Source of the DNA: Lepisosteus oculatus
Taxonomy: Eukaryota; Chordata; Actinopteri; Semionotiformes; Lepisosteidae
Direction of reading: 5' to 3'
Assembly: GCF_040954835.1 (NCBI RefSeq)
Contig: NC_090704.1
Location: forward strand, 13,537,501-13,601,500
Length of the DNA: 64,000 bases
Both the position numbers and the translations under genes were made by a program. Every line of letters begins with the position of its first letter. Within the stretch, counting starts at the first letter, position 1. Below the pieces are notes generated by a model, which was not told the DNA's origin, searched no databases, and worked only from the letters and a program-made list of their open reading frames with translations. Below are positions 1-11,742 of the stretch, one piece after another.

Positions 1-446
1 GCTCACAAAGTATGTCTTTGTTAGTTACTTTTTGTATATTATATGGAAGATGTAGTCTGTAACTTTAATGACTACATAGCTGTTTAAATCTATCTAGTAG
101 AAGTATATTTGTTTATTTCTGTGGTTTTGTCTATAAAATAGTTTTAGCACTGTGGCTTATGTCTTGGTGTTTTCCTGAATCTCATTTCATTACTCAGTTT
201 AATCTTTTAATGTACCCTTCATAGATATGAAGCTGTGTAGAATAAAAATATTTCAAACAGAAAGCTGTCTTGACTGAAGACGGTCAAGGTAATGTTTTGG
301 TATAATGTTTTGCTTAAATCTTTCAAGAAAAAACGCATCGGCTTTTCAGATGCTAGATACTTACAACAACATACTGTATTTGCTTTCTAATTCTAAATGT
401 AGAATCTATCACCTGAGGAAAGGTTACATGACTGTTTCTCTTTCAG
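1..446 (+). other. DNAI4 intron (5' part outside window)
   Basis: No exon with good splice sites is visible before 447. The open frames here cross the acceptor and are not supported. Confidence 0.6.
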
Positions 447-673
447 GGGCCTATTTACAAAATTGCCTGGTCCCCCTTTTGCCCTGATGTGTTTCTGAGT
501 TCTTCAGCTGACTGGACTATTCATCTCTGGAGGCAAGATCTGTTTAAACCAGTTCTTGGCTTTGCCTCCACGTACAGAGCTGTGTTTGACATAATGTGGT
601 CCCCTAAATTGGCCACTGTGTTTGGAGCAGTGAATGAAGGAAGAGTAGAGATCTGGAATCTTGGTTCTAGCAT
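447..673 (+). CDS. dnai4: DNAI4 exon with two WD40 blades
   Basis: The acceptor is a pyrimidine-rich tttctctttcag ending at 446, and the donor is GTAAGT at 674. It encodes about 75 residues starting GPIYKIAWSPFCPD. Longer open frames that begin at 305 read through the intron and are not real protein. Confidence 0.88.
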
Positions 674-2224
674 GTAAGTGTTCCCACCTAAAAAAACATT
701 TTTCTTTCAGGACGGCAGTGTCACTTTGTGCGTGACTGTGTTGCGTCTGTATCTGAACATTTTATTTTTTTCATTACAGTTTTTTCACTAAGATCTTTAA
801 AACCTATATGTAAATTATAATAAAATGGAAATTGGACACTGTGAAAATAGACACCATTACTACTACTGAAATGTATATTCTAGTATAAATATATATTCCA
901 ACAAATTGATTAGATTAAGTTTTGTTTGCTTGTCTTTGGTACTTTCAATAGATATCAGAAACAAGCAGGCTGTGAAGAGACTGTGAGACTTAAGAATGTA
1001 GAATGTAACCCCTAAAATAACCAATAACTGAATTTTTTAAGTTTAGTCTTTTGCCATAGTGGAATTTTCAGTTGTTTGGAAGAGACACTGCAAGGTTTGG
1101 GGTGTACATATGCCTGAGAGATGGTGACTGAATCCTGTTTGGGGATATGCTGCACATACCAGTTGAAACCTGTGTATCCTTGCCCTAAATGCACAGTCGT
1201 TACCAAATGAGCTAGTTTACTTAGTAAGACTATAGACATACTGTATTAGGCTGTAAGTAAGTAATTTTTTTGTATCCTTTTCCATCTGCAGTTTTATCTG
1301 CTGTTTAACTTTAGTAAAAGAAAATTAAATAATTTATTACTGTGTAAAGGACTATAGACACTATTCATCAATACAGTAACATTAGAAATAACACTTACAT
1401 CATGTATTTCAGTCTGGACCCTATTGCTGTGAGCTCCGCCAGCCCTGGGATAAAACTGACCTCATTACTGTTTGCCAATGAAACGGACTGTATTCTCGTT
1501 GGAGATAGTGACGGACAAGTCAGTGTTTATGAAATGAAGAACTTGCCTACTGGAAACAATACTCAGGTAAATCTAAATTAAAAAAGGAACAGACAAACAT
1601 AAGAATAGCTTTTTATAATTCCAAAAGATGAATGAATACATTTTTACACATTTGATGTAATTCACATTATACAGTATTTCCATCCCATTATAGTGGGATG
1701 GGATTGTATTTTTGGCTTTTTTCACTTATTTTCAGTTTACAGTAGTTTACTAATTTTGTGACCTTATGTTTAACTGTAATAAGAATGATCTCAGTACCAT
1801 ATAAGAGTCACTTTATGATATGTCATTTTCAGAAAATTAGAGTGCCATTTAGCAATTAGCATTTATTACAATTGTCTGCACTCTCTTAAGTTGTTTGTCT
1901 GGTTCTTGAAAACAGAGAAACCTTATCTTGTCCATCTGAGCTCTTGTCAGTGATCCCTGAAAGATTTGTTTTTTTCACCCTGCTGAAATCTGCCAAGCTA
2001 ATGTTTCACATACTAATGTAGCCATTTTGTTAAATTCATTGTTAGTTACCCATTTAAACACCAAGGTATGGCAATTAAAGTAGTGCATGGAAGTAAGTAT
2101 ACATCCTACTCATAGCTTGGGTAAATAACTAAGAAAGGTAATTTTACTTGTTTTAAATATTCTTTGTTCACAGGTGAATGCATTATACGACATAATCGGG
2201 TCAACCCTGGCAAGTCAGCTGTAA
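447..2224 (+). CDS. dnai4: DNAI4 (WDR78), axonemal dynein intermediate chain 4, C-terminal part
   Basis: The last three coding exons of a WD40-repeat dynein intermediate chain: 447-673, 1413-1566 and 2174-2224 (stop TAA at 2222). The gene continues upstream of the window. Exon phases join cleanly: the first exon ends with AT, the second begins with T, and the third starts in phase 0. The translation shows WD40 blades typical of dynein intermediate chains, with WSPFCPDVFLSSSADWTIHLW followed by IMWSPKLATVFG, EGRVEIWNL and a final ILVGDSDGQVSVYEM blade. This family assembles in the cytoplasm and anchors axonemal dynein to ciliary doublet microtubules; DNAI4 is associated with inner-arm dynein f in motile cilia. 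The assignment to DNAI4 rather than another intermediate chain rests on these motifs plus the neighbours INSL5, DYNLT5 and SGIP1. The remaining family members are less likely because of that synteny. Confidence 0.88.
1413..1566 (+). CDS. dnai4: DNAI4 penultimate exon
   Basis: The acceptor tatttcag ends at 1412 and the donor GTAAAT starts at 1567. It encodes a WD40 blade beginning LDPIAVSSASPGIKLTSLLF and ending EMKNLPTGNNTQ. The first base completes the codon split from the previous exon. Confidence 0.87.
2174..2224 (+). CDS. dnai4: DNAI4 terminal coding exon
   Basis: A 17-codon final exon after the acceptor ttgttcacag, encoding VNALYDIIGSTLASQL and stop. The short C-terminal tail after the last WD40 blade is what I expect for this protein. 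Confidence 0.84.
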   Translation: MNALYDIIGSTLASQL

Positions 2225-2312
2225 TAAACATCAATACTGAAGACGCAAGAGACAAGTATACTGTATTTTGGGGCACATGTTGTTTGTGTAATACATTTAT
2301 AATAGGAATCTA

Positions 2313-2318
2313 AATAAA
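2313..2318 (+). terminator. DNAI4 polyadenylation signal
   Basis: A canonical AATAAA lies 89 nt after the DNAI4 stop codon, followed by a T-rich stretch near 2331. This would give a very short 3' UTR. Confidence 0.6.
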
Positions 2319-4980
2319 ATTAACATTTCCATTTTTTGTCATTCTGTTTACATCATGGATATTTAGATAAGTACAATGGTAGACAGAAAGTCGCATGTGA
2401 AGAAGATCAATCCGATTAAAGCATTTAAACTGTCTTATTCAGTTGACATTACCCAGAAATATACATCTTATTATTTAAGCTTTATATCCAGAGTAATAGC
2501 ATAATACACTGTTCACAAAAATTAGACAATATCTGATTTTGAAACAGAATTATAAAATGTCATATGAATAAGCTTGGACTGTAATGTGGGATTGACATGC
2601 ACAAGTAGTGAGGGTCATTCACGTATTAGGTGGACAGTTAAACGTGAAATAATACTTGAGGTTTTCACATAGTGGTTTGTGCAACCACAAGGCATGAAAT
2701 ACAAATCAGAGGTGATGGAGAATTTATACAACACTTGCATTCATTCCTTTCTACTGTTTAACCAAACAACATCTAACACAAAATGGAAGGACACCTGACA
2801 GAATACTCCAGAGCACAAGGATCCAAAGCTTTGCCAGCCTCTTGTGTTCTTTTTCCCAGTAAGCCAGAAATATCACTGATGTACTGTACATTAAATGTCC
2901 CAGATGTACCCCCAGCAACAATGCTGGGCACTAGTGCGCTGTGTTACTGTGTTCAAAGTGTGACAGATCAGTAGAAACTACCATAGTAATCCACAAATGT
3001 GCAGGTTTCAGTGGAAACCATGATGGATAGCCCTATTTCTATGCAACCTATGAAGTCAAGATGCAGACAGGCAGGGTAAGTCCATAGTGTCTTATCTAAT
3101 ATACCAGCCTGCGATATGTGATATGTTTTTAGAATAGCAAAGGTTCGGTTTAGTATTCCAACATGTAGAAAATTAGTTACTAACTTCTAAATGGGCTAGA
3201 CTAACTATTTAGTTTCTTATTTCTGGATGAACCATTGTGTTTGATCTTACAGGGAAACATGGCTTGCCAAGATGAATGAAAGTGGATTTCTCAGGATCCA
3301 AGTAGTAGAATCATTTTACACAGAATATATATATATATATTTCATTTTAGAGAATATTTTTAAATAATTGGATTTGAACATTTCAACAAGAAACCAAAAT
3401 AAATGTATTAACCAAACTACAGTACAATGCTTCTAGTTTAAAAGTAGTTCCCTGATTCATTAACATATATAGAACAATATTAACTAATCTGAGTTTAAGA
3501 CTTTCATAAATTAGGACTTTTTGATTATACAGTATGTTCTGTCCTGCTTGTGTTTAAAACGATTAAAGTCAACATTTGAATAAGATATACATTAAAAGCT
3601 AGTTAAACAAAACCTGAAGTGCAATCATTTATCTGTACATAACTAGAATGTTTAATTTTCAATTATCACAATTAAGTGTCTGTATTTTGTAAATTTCAGG
3701 TAGTTTTAGTGGAAATGTATCATTAAAAGATTATGGATCTGCAAAATGTGATTTCTTATTCCTTGTGACATATTAAATAAAAGTATATTTCTTGCTGGTT
3801 AATATGCAACTATAACAAAAAACCTTAGTTAAAAATATGCAAGCATACGTGAAGGTAGAGGTTGTACTGATATTCCCTCATTCACACGTTCATTTAATAC
3901 TGTATATATTGTATATTAGAAACCCTGAATGTATATAAGAAGAAGTGATGAGCATTTAGGGTTTCAAACCTGATAGCACTATAATAAAAATAAATAAAAA
4001 GAACAAACACTTAATAATTGAAGAGCGTGTCATAAAAAAATGTTTATCCAGACCGTGTTTAATACAGTGTATTATTCGAATTTAGTTAAGTGTGGAGCTG
4101 CAAGTTCAAATACAAATGATTATTTATTCAAGTAAAAATGCATTACATACTGAAAAATAAAAGGAAAGATGAATTAAAACTTCATTTTGGCTGTGCATGA
4201 GGGGATAAGGAAGAGAACAAGAATATGAGGCAAAGGGTGAGTAAGGAGAACTAGTGACATAGGATGTGGGCAGAGAGGGCTAAATCAGGTTAATTAAAAA
4301 TCTGTGAGAGGGATTTCAAAATTGTGGAAGACTTTTCCATAGAATTTGTATCCCAGTTTTGGTACATTTTGCCTTTCACACCTGACACAGCAAGAACCAC
4401 ATTTCACTTATCTTCCCTTTCCACCCTAACACCCTTTCTTTCATCAAGCTCATCAAAAAATGTACAGAAAGATCCTTTTCTGGAACGTTTATTCTAGGCT
4501 ACAGAATCACCTAAGCCACCAGCCACTGTAGCTGAAGTGCACATACAACACTGCAAACTATTTTCTGGGGGGATCAGAAGGTTTCCTGACTCTATTTTAG
4601 ATTTTTTAAACACAAAAACAGACAGTAACAAGACCAGAGTCCTTCCCAACACAGTGAAATAAAACAAGCCACTTCTCAATAATACAGCAAAATGATTTCT
4701 TCAACATAATAATAATCAATTCAGGCTACAGAGAAGTTGGCTACCACCTCTTCCCCAATAAAACTATACTACAAGCATCATCTAGTACTTAAATCCTGGA
4801 TTTCCTAAAAAGATGCATTCTATAAAGAGTGCAATTTCAGTCCTTGCTAAGGTTGTAAAATGATGATTGCATGAGAGGACTTTTGCGAGTCACAGATGGC
4901 GTCATTAAACATTATGGAAAACATAAAATGATTTAGTTGAATGGGCAAGCAATACGACACAGAAAGAATTAGAGGTGGAC
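2319..4980. other. Intergenic, DNAI4 to INSL5
   Basis: AT-rich sequence with a short (AT)n run near 3327-3341. Open frames here (for example 2783-2974) show no family motif, splice context or biased composition. I see no gene. Confidence 0.6.
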
Positions 4981-4984
4981 TTAG

Positions 4985-5014
4985 CCAATAGTAACAAGAC
5001 AGCAGGGTATAAAT
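4985..5014 (+). promoter_or_regulatory. INSL5 core promoter: CCAAT box and TATA box
   Basis: CCAAT at 4985-4989 and TATAAAT at 5008-5014 lie 117-146 nt before the INSL5 start codon. The spacing predicts transcription starting near 5040. A TATA box suits a gene expressed in few cell types, as INSL5 is in gut endocrine cells of mammals (family knowledge). Confidence 0.6.
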
Positions 5015-5130
5015 TGAAAAGAAACTGCGGAGTTTAAAGACAGCAGCGCAGACCAGCTTCAAGTTGGAACACGAGTGACAGACGAGTTCACCATTTTCTT
5101 TGCAGTTGTTAAAGAGTTCCTCAAGACACA

Positions 5131-5302
5131 ATGCGATCTGTGATCTTGCCTGCACTCCTGCTTGTTATGCTAGCTTCAGCAGCTGAAGTCCAGGGTGAGG
5201 TTAAGGTTGTCAAGTTGTGTGGCAGAGAATTTATCAGAGCTGTAATCTATACCTGTGGCAGCTCAAGGTGGAGAAGAATTCTGAATGAAAAAGAATTGAT
5301 GG
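5131..5302 (+). CDS. insl5: INSL5 exon 1: signal peptide and B chain
   Basis: Runs from the ATG to the donor GTAAGT at 5303. The open frame continues to 5544, but that part is intron. B-chain cysteines are both present, followed by SRWRR. Confidence 0.92.
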
Positions 5303-6472
5303 GTAAGTCCATTGAACTATTTAATATGGACAAATGGTATTTAAATGTAAAGCACAATTGCAAGGCTGAATATTTTCACTTATTCGTGTATAATGTACAG
5401 GCTATTATCAGAAAATACTTAAACAATAAAATGTATATTAATAACTATGAAACTGCTTCCCGTAAAACTATTAAAATGTCTAAAAATCACTGGCAAAAGT
5501 TTCCAGATACACCAGAGTTCAAATGTTTTTCCTTTGATCTTTGAATGTGCTTCATTATACAGCTCTCTTCTTTATACATTTTTTGAAATTCAGATCTGCA
5601 TTTAAAAAACAAAATGTACTGCATTTGTTTTGTGCCATTGAGAACAGGTTTAGTATATTGCATGTTTTCTTTTGCTGACCACTAAATGTATACGTTATCA
5701 ATACCATATATTTCCATTGTCGATGAAGGACTTAATTAAAAGTTGTTTTGAGTAGCAGTCAGATTCTGCTCTTACCATGTAAACTACTTTATTACTAGTG
5801 CCAAATTCAGTTTTCAAGCAGCTGAACATCATTAACCTTTTTCCTGACATTATTAAAATTAATTAACATTAGACTGCTGAAAAACAACAAAAACAGAAGA
5901 TGAAATGAGCTACAGAAGAGCACCTATTACTTTCAGACTAATGAAATGCCATCTGTTTACAGAATGGAAATGGATGCTGGGCTATTATTTACTGTAGTCT
6001 TGTGTAGTGTCTGGTGTGATTTGTTTAAACTGTTCCTGTCAATGTGCTTTTTTGTTTGTGAAAACCTTACAAAATATGTTTTAAGCCCTCACAAGTATAC
6101 TTGTGTAATACAAGTATAAACATGAATTATGATTTAACCAATGAACAGCAAATAAAAAATAAAAAGGCACAAACATTCAAAATGGCTGCTATACTGCTAT
6201 ACTGATAGATATCTTCATCATTTATAAAATAAAGGATTTACTACAGTATATTCATCTGCACGTTGCACTTTGAAACAATGCACTTCTTTCCACTGTACTG
6301 TAATTGTCCAGGTTTGGCCAGCGACAACACTGATAACCTGGAGACCCTGGGGTACAGAGAACTGGCGGAGCCAGATATGGGACTCCGAACCAGACGAGAC
6401 CTCAACCAGCTTCTCACCACAGCCTGCTGCCAGTGGGGATGTAACAAGAAAGACCTGAGCTCTCTGTGCTGA
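5131..6472 (+). CDS. insl5: INSL5, relaxin-family prohormone (insulin-like peptide 5)
   Basis: Two coding exons, 5131-5302 and 6312-6472, joined in phase 1 inside the C-peptide, the classical intron position of insulin/relaxin genes. The product is 110 aa. Order: signal peptide (about residues 1-22, hydrophobic LPALLLVMLASAA), B chain with CGREFIRAVIYTCGSSRW, a dibasic RR, a short C-peptide, the processing site RTRR, then the A chain with cysteine pattern CCQWGC and a final SSLC. The RxxxRxxI motif (REFIRAVI) is the receptor-contact signature of relaxin-family peptides; INSL5 acts through RXFP4 in mammals. The B chain looks close to relaxin-3, but the position between DNAI4 and DYNLT5 is that of INSL5. 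The C-peptide, about 35 residues, is shorter than the mammalian one. Start codon choice is supported by the signal peptide and by CACAATGC context. Confidence 0.93.
6312..6472 (+). CDS. insl5: INSL5 exon 2: C-peptide remainder and A chain
   Basis: The acceptor taattgtccag ends at 6311. The exon contains RTRR before the A chain, whose spacing is CC-3-C-8-C, and ends at TGA 6470-6472. All six hormone cysteines are accounted for across both exons. Confidence 0.92.
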
Positions 6473-7119
6473 AGGAAGGATTATTTCCACAGCAGCACAG
6501 AGCAACAGCATGGAGGAAAGGACTTTTTCTGACCTGATTAACACCTGACAAAGACAAAAGTTAAAATTAAAACTGCCACTAGCGTTGCTTAAAACATTTT
6601 TCTTGATATGATTTTCATATCAGTTTTTGTTGAAAATCCTGTTGAATCTGTAGGAAACACATGTTTAAACAAAATTTGTAGTCATAAAAAAGCATTAATA
6701 AGAAATACACATCTAATGGTTAATCTGTCTTTGCCATTTTATCTAAATGGATTATATTGTGCATTATGATGCAGGTCTGTGTGCTTCATTTAGATTTTTT
6801 TGGTTTACAATTATGGGACATTTACCCAGGCAAAAGCATTTTAGAGATTCACTGCTAAAAAGTGTTATTTCCATCTTTTTACATTTTAAATCGCTCAGGT
6901 GGATGTTTAAAATGAGAAAGAAGAATGAGTGTTCATGTATAGTACATATAGTCATCATTGACTGAGATCCTAATTTCTTGGAGTTATACTTGGTGGTAAA
7001 AATCAGGGAATTACCGAAAACTTGCCTTAAAATGTGAATGTTTTAAATGTCCTGTATTTTTGCTATGAATAGCTAACAAATAATACTGCATATCCCTTAA
7101 AGCTGTCCAAGAAAATCTG

Positions 7120-7202
7120 AATAAAAACATAAGCCTGCACTGTACATTTTATTATCTCTAAATGTGTCAATGACTGAAGACTCACAATCTCAAATCAATA
7201 AA
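7120..7202 (+). terminator. Candidate INSL5 polyadenylation signals
   Basis: Two AATAAA hexamers, at 7120-7125 and 7197-7202, lie 0.65-0.73 kb after the stop. Which one is used cannot be told from sequence alone. Confidence 0.4.
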
Positions 7203-8235
7203 GCTTGAATACAAACCAACCATCTCAACACTAAATTGAAATTTTGTTTTAAATGCCATCGCCAACAAAAATGCAGCACCTACACATCACTGAACAGAAT
7301 ATGAAAAGGTTCTGCGCTTTTAGAACACTTCTGAATTGAAACACATCTTCAGGACTCTGTGACTTTAAGAGCTCATTCTGGCTCTAGATGTTGGTTTTGA
7401 AAAATTAAATTAAAATAAGGTGACAATGATATTGTATGTATTCAGAATGGTAATACAGACATTGAGAGTGCCTGCTCTACAGTACTTCAAAAAAGATAGC
7501 TAAAAATCAAGTGCAAATGCATATAGGAATTCAAGTGAGACACACCTCTTAGAGAAAAGTACAGAATTTGGAACAAACTGCACAGTGGTGTCATTGCAGC
7601 CTAAAAAGATCTTTCCAAAGATGGTTTTATGAAAAAACTACTGCAAATCAAATGCACAAGATGAGCGGCCTCCTCTTGTTCAACCCATTCTAGTCGGACA
7701 TGACTCCAGTAAAGTAAAAGCAAATCTAAACCAAACTCTACTTAAGAGAAAGGTAAAGTACATATAATTTTTAATCATGATATCACACCAAAACAGAACA
7801 GAAATGAAAAAACACCTTTCTCTTACTCTGTGTTCAGCAAAACCGAGAACGAGTCAAGTGGCATAAAACACAAACATTTGTTGGTTTCCTAACAATCAAG
7901 AGATTATTCTTTCATATTATATTTGCTGTAACAAATTTAAAATAGGATCATCTTTTGTAACTTTAACAATCCTTTACCGTAGGACCAAGAGATTGTTAAT
8001 TTCAATATGACAAAATTTGGGGCTGCTTTATGTAACATTTACTTTTATTGGGAGGCAATAACTTAAGACATAAGCCAATTTACCTGTTTATTTCTTAAAC
8101 GTAACAAGCTCATGATTAATCCACATACCACGTATTCACTTCATACCACATATTCTTATAACATAATTTAAATCATGTACAAAATACACAACCACATTAT
8201 TACTTACAAAATACTAACAATGAAAAATTGTTAAT
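7203..8235. other. Convergent intergenic region and DYNLT5 3' UTR
   Basis: INSL5 and DYNLT5 converge here. On the - strand an AATAAA (plus-strand TTTATT at 8044-8049) lies about 190 nt past the DYNLT5 stop and is the nearest candidate poly(A) signal. No coding sequence recognised. Confidence 0.45.
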
Positions 8236-8439
8236 CTACTCAAAGTAAACAGCATAGACATTTGCAACAGCAAACAAGGAGTTGTTTTTGAAAGCATAAG
8301 ATGAAAATGTGTCATTTGTAGGGTCCCAAAGACACCTGCTTCCAATACGCATGTTCTGGTCATTCAGTTGGCCAATGGTGATGAGAACAATTATCTTGTA
8401 TCGGGGAATCATTAAATCTTTCACTCTGGCTTTTATCAC
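8236..8439 (-). CDS. dynlt5: DYNLT5 last coding exon
   Basis: The acceptor gctttttag precedes [15 protein letters not shown]. The exon ends VYAVYFE and stop at 8236. It carries the second half of the Tctex fold. Confidence 0.92.
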   Translation of the reverse strand: MIKARVKDLMIPRYKIIVLITIGQLNDQNMRIGSRCLWDPTNDTFSSYAFKNNSLFAVANVYAVYFE

Positions 8440-11400
8440 CTAAAAAGCATTAATTATAAAATGTTAAACAGTGGGTTGATGTTTAATATTAATCCAGGTC
8501 AAGATAAAATAAACATAAATAAAGTTGTTGTTTTGCAAATCATTTTCAGGAGGATATTATACAGCAAGCCCATCCATTATTGACATTGTGAAGCAAATCT
8601 GAAATAGGACTACTTGAAATCAAAGCAGCATGGTTTTTTTAGGATTTGTTTTAGGATTTAATATTTCACTATTATAAGTATTATAGCATTCAAAGGTACA
8701 TTCATCCTCTGAATGATCCCCAACAATTATTGAACTTTTAATGCTAAACTTCACCCTTGCAGAACGATATTACAAAAAGTACAACAGTCAACATAATATA
8801 CTGTAGCATAATCAATTCTAAAGCAAGCAATAAATCATAAGCAATTGAAGGAGTAATGAGAACTAAATGTTAACCACTCTTTATTCCTCCTTATACTAAT
8901 TTCCTTATTAGTAGTAATATCCTGTGCTATTTGCTTGCTTTATTGCATTCTAGAGCCCTGTTTTAACACTACATATAAACACCCACCAGAAAGTGGATGA
9001 GGCAAGAAGAATGTCTATCCATCCATTTTCTACCCACTTCTTCCAAGTTAGGGTCACCTGGAAGCCGGAGCCTATCCCGGCAAGCAGTGGATACAAGGCA
9101 GGATACACCCTGGACAAGACACCTGTCCATCGCAGGGCAGACAGACACAAACACATTCATACCAGGGCCGATTTTCCCAGAAGCCAATTAACCTATCAGT
9201 ATGTTCTTGGACTGCTGGAGCACACTGAAAATGGGGAGATCATGCAAACTCCACACAGATAGCACCCCAGGGCTGGAAGTGAACCCAGAGCTCCAGCACC
9301 GTGAGGACGCAATGCTAACCACTGCACCACCATGCTGCAAGCAAAAAGAATCTGCTTAGCATACTGTAAAAAACTGAAGCACACAATGGGCTAAACTAGA
9401 CATGTGATTTAGGATATTAATATTGGTATTGACATTGTGGTAAGTGCTAATATTTATAGGTTTGTGATAAACCCCTTCAACACTAGTATAGCAGTTACAG
9501 TATTTTGAGGTCAGTTCCGCAAAAGGGGAATTCCATGCAAGAGGAACCAAAACAGGTTGCACAGAGATCGTATTCATCTGAATTGAAAGGAATGAACGTC
9601 TTTTAAAAACAACATATTTGAAAAATTATTTTTTCACTTTCATTGTGGAATGCAACCAGGAATCCTTCTCTCTAAAGCCATATATCAAAGGCAAATACTA
9701 GAGAAAGAGCACTGGTATGTACAGTAAATAGTGTTTGAGGAAAACTCCAAAACAAGCTTTAAATCTGGTCAACAAAGCAGTTTTCCATGCAATACAAACA
9801 AAAAAAATCTTACCTCAGATATTGTTTTTGTCATCTGTCTACAAAGTTCTGCTTCATACTTCTCCTCTTGTAGATAACTAGTCAGCACATCTTTTAAAAT
9901 GTTGTTTACAGTGGCAACTGGAAATCTCTTTATAGGTCCTATTGGGACATTATAAACAAGGATACAATATTATAGAGTTCCACAGCTATCCAGCTGTATT
10001 CTCCCACACCATTTATAAAATAAGCACCAATAAAAAAAAAAAATCTGTTTTAATGATGTCTCAGAAGAAACAGCTGCAATTTGCCCTGCATGCAGCAGAT
10101 GGCAACTTGGGTTTTCAGATCATGTTTACCTGGTGTGATTGAACAATTTCCTAATTCAAAAGCCCCGTGTTCTGAGGAAAATCTAACATTGGTTGCATGT
10201 GTTATAAGAAATTTGTCTACAGTTTACTGCAAAAACAATTTAGTGATCAGACATGTACTGTATTACAAATACTCATGCAATGGCCTCTACAATGTCACTG
10301 ACAGTTTGAAATAAAGTGTCCATCCAAAACATATATAAAAAGGCCTCAGAGAATCCCTGGTTTATTTCTAATTCTTATTTGTATAACTCTCTATAACAAA
10401 AACAGAACTGTGTGCAATAGCTAATTTCTAATGCTGCCAATGAGATGGAAATCCAAAGTACTATGGTAAGCGATTCTAGGGTTTGATGTGCAAGTTCATT
10501 TATATCCTAACGTAAAATAACGTATCCTTTAGACTACTTACTACTACTACATTGACATTTAGTGAATATGCTCCTCACCTATTTGATAGGTGTTTTCCAT
10601 CTGCACAGCAGGTCTGGGAATGTCATCATGATGGCCAGGCTCGTCTATATAAGACACTGTACTCACTGAGCTAGAAAATACGGGCAAACAATTGGGAATT
10701 TAATAGTCACAGCATGGAAGCCCAGAATAATGACATGTTGTGCATTAGAAAGCTGTTTTGTTGTGGTTCTGCAGAGCTGGCTGCCACTCCCTGTTATTAA
10801 ACCAATTGGAATTGTCCTGTACTTTCCCCTCCCCTCCTATTAAGATAAAATGCAGTTGTTTGGGGTCTGTGAGGACAGCACAGTAATTAATGGTATTGTA
10901 CTTAGGCTTCTTTAATTCTATATAGTTCTGCAGTAAATCTGACTTCAATATGAACTTCAATTTCTGTTTTGTTTTGTTCTATACAGGTGTATAAACACAA
11001 AACCACCAAAACTCATAAAGTAAATTGAGTGAATAAATAATAAAATAAACTTTATTTTATATAGCACCTTTAAAGGTGGCTTCTCAAAGCACTTTACAGG
11101 ATGACAACAACAATAAATAAGAAGAATACACAAGATAAAACATAATTAGAATATATAGAGGAGACCGTGGATGATGGTACTAAGAAGAGCAGAGGGGTGA
11201 AGAATGGAACCAGTATGACCAGTCCACTCATCAATCCATTGGCATTTTGTTACAGGAGAGTACAGTACAGTAGGTATTAAATAGAAGAGTGGCACAGGCC
11301 TTACTGGTGTCACAAGGCTGCAAGGAGTCTCCAGCCAACTAATTTGAACCCTGGCCTCTCTAGCGTTCTGCCAATGGCACACCACTGTTTGAGGTCATTG

Positions 11401-11697
11401 AGTGACAGGACCTAGACTCGATAAGATGTTTAGATCGTAGAACTCAACATGTTCTCACAGCAAGCACCTTCTCTGGTTGCAAACCACAGGAGCAACTGAC
11501 TGCTACGTTTGATTTCAACTTTCTATTTTTATTACAGGTAAAAAGAAGTGTCTCTCAAAAATGTCATACATAAATTATGCATACTCTTTGGTTTTCCCAG
11601 TTGTTTCCTTCGCTTTTACTTCATGGCTGCTGAGTGAAGAGATACTGCCTCTCTTCTTCAGCAGGCGAGCTGCTTTGTCTTTGGCCACATCTGACAT
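8236..11697 (-). CDS. dynlt5: DYNLT5 (TCTEX1D1), Tctex-type dynein light chain
   Basis: Four coding exons on the - strand: 11697-11585 (ATG), 10670-10579, 9938-9814 and 8439-8236 (stop TAG). The sum is 534 nt, 177 aa, close to my memory of 179 aa for the human protein. Splice phases agree at all three joins. The N-terminal tail ([20 protein letters not shown]) is basic and serine-rich; the Tctex domain fills the C-terminal two thirds, with [59 protein letters not shown] and a final [14 protein letters not shown], the dimer-forming beta strands of this family. Such chains bridge dynein intermediate chains to cargo or to ciliary complexes; the precise role of DYNLT5 is less known. It neighbours an axonemal dynein gene, but that may be coincidence. 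Confidence 0.92.
9013..9340 (-). mobile_element. tRNA-derived SINE, family A, with target duplication
   Basis: Read on the - strand it starts near 9340 with an A-box-like GGTGCAGTGGTTAGC and a B-box-like GGGTTCACTTCC, and ends with a tail of GGAT repeats. It is flanked by imperfect 11-bp direct repeats (9002-9012 and 9341-9351, one mismatch), which supports retroposition. It sits in DYNLT5 intron DNA. Related copies are near 19611, 23300 and 23952. Confidence 0.7.
9814..9938 (-). CDS. dynlt5: DYNLT5 coding exon 3
   Basis: It encodes [18 protein letters not shown] to RQMTKTISE. Acceptor is cccaatag, donor GTAAGA. The 5' GA completes a glycine codon from the previous exon. Confidence 0.9.
10579..10670 (-). 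CDS. dynlt5: DYNLT5 coding exon 2
   Basis: It encodes [16 protein letters not shown] followed by [14 protein letters not shown]. Acceptor tattttctag, donor GTGAGG. This exon is too short to show as a clear open frame but matches the family linker (STVSY...MENTYQ). Confidence 0.88.
11038..11215 (-). mobile_element. 3' tail of an L2/Rex1-like LINE
   Basis: It matches the tail at 55800-55950 closely (shared AAAGGTGGCTTCTCAAA and GAGACCGTGGATG segments), in the same orientation. It lies in DYNLT5 intron 1-2 DNA. The LINE clade is not certain. Confidence 0.65.
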
Positions 11698-11742
11698 TGT
11701 TGAGCCTGTCTCTACTGAATGGAAACCTTTTAGCATCCACAC
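11585..11742 (-). CDS. dynlt5: DYNLT5 first coding exon with 5' UTR segment
   Basis: The acceptor tctgtcttgcag at 11743 starts the exon; ATG is at 11697-11695, so 45 nt is 5' UTR. An in-frame upstream ATG at 11760 lies beyond the acceptor and is not used. The donor is GTATGC after 11585. Confidence 0.82.

Noticed and set aside
4847-5155. 102-codon - strand frame over the INSL5 promoter and start
   Set aside because: Antisense to the TATA box and signal peptide; cysteine-rich by chance and no family match.
9013-9340. Possible tRNA gene, because of A-box and B-box sequence
   Set aside because: No cloverleaf can be formed; the boxes belong to a SINE with target duplications and a GGAT tail.
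11146-11385. 79-codon - strand frame
   Set aside because: Falls in a LINE 3' tail and flanking repeat; similar sequence occurs at 55.8 kb.
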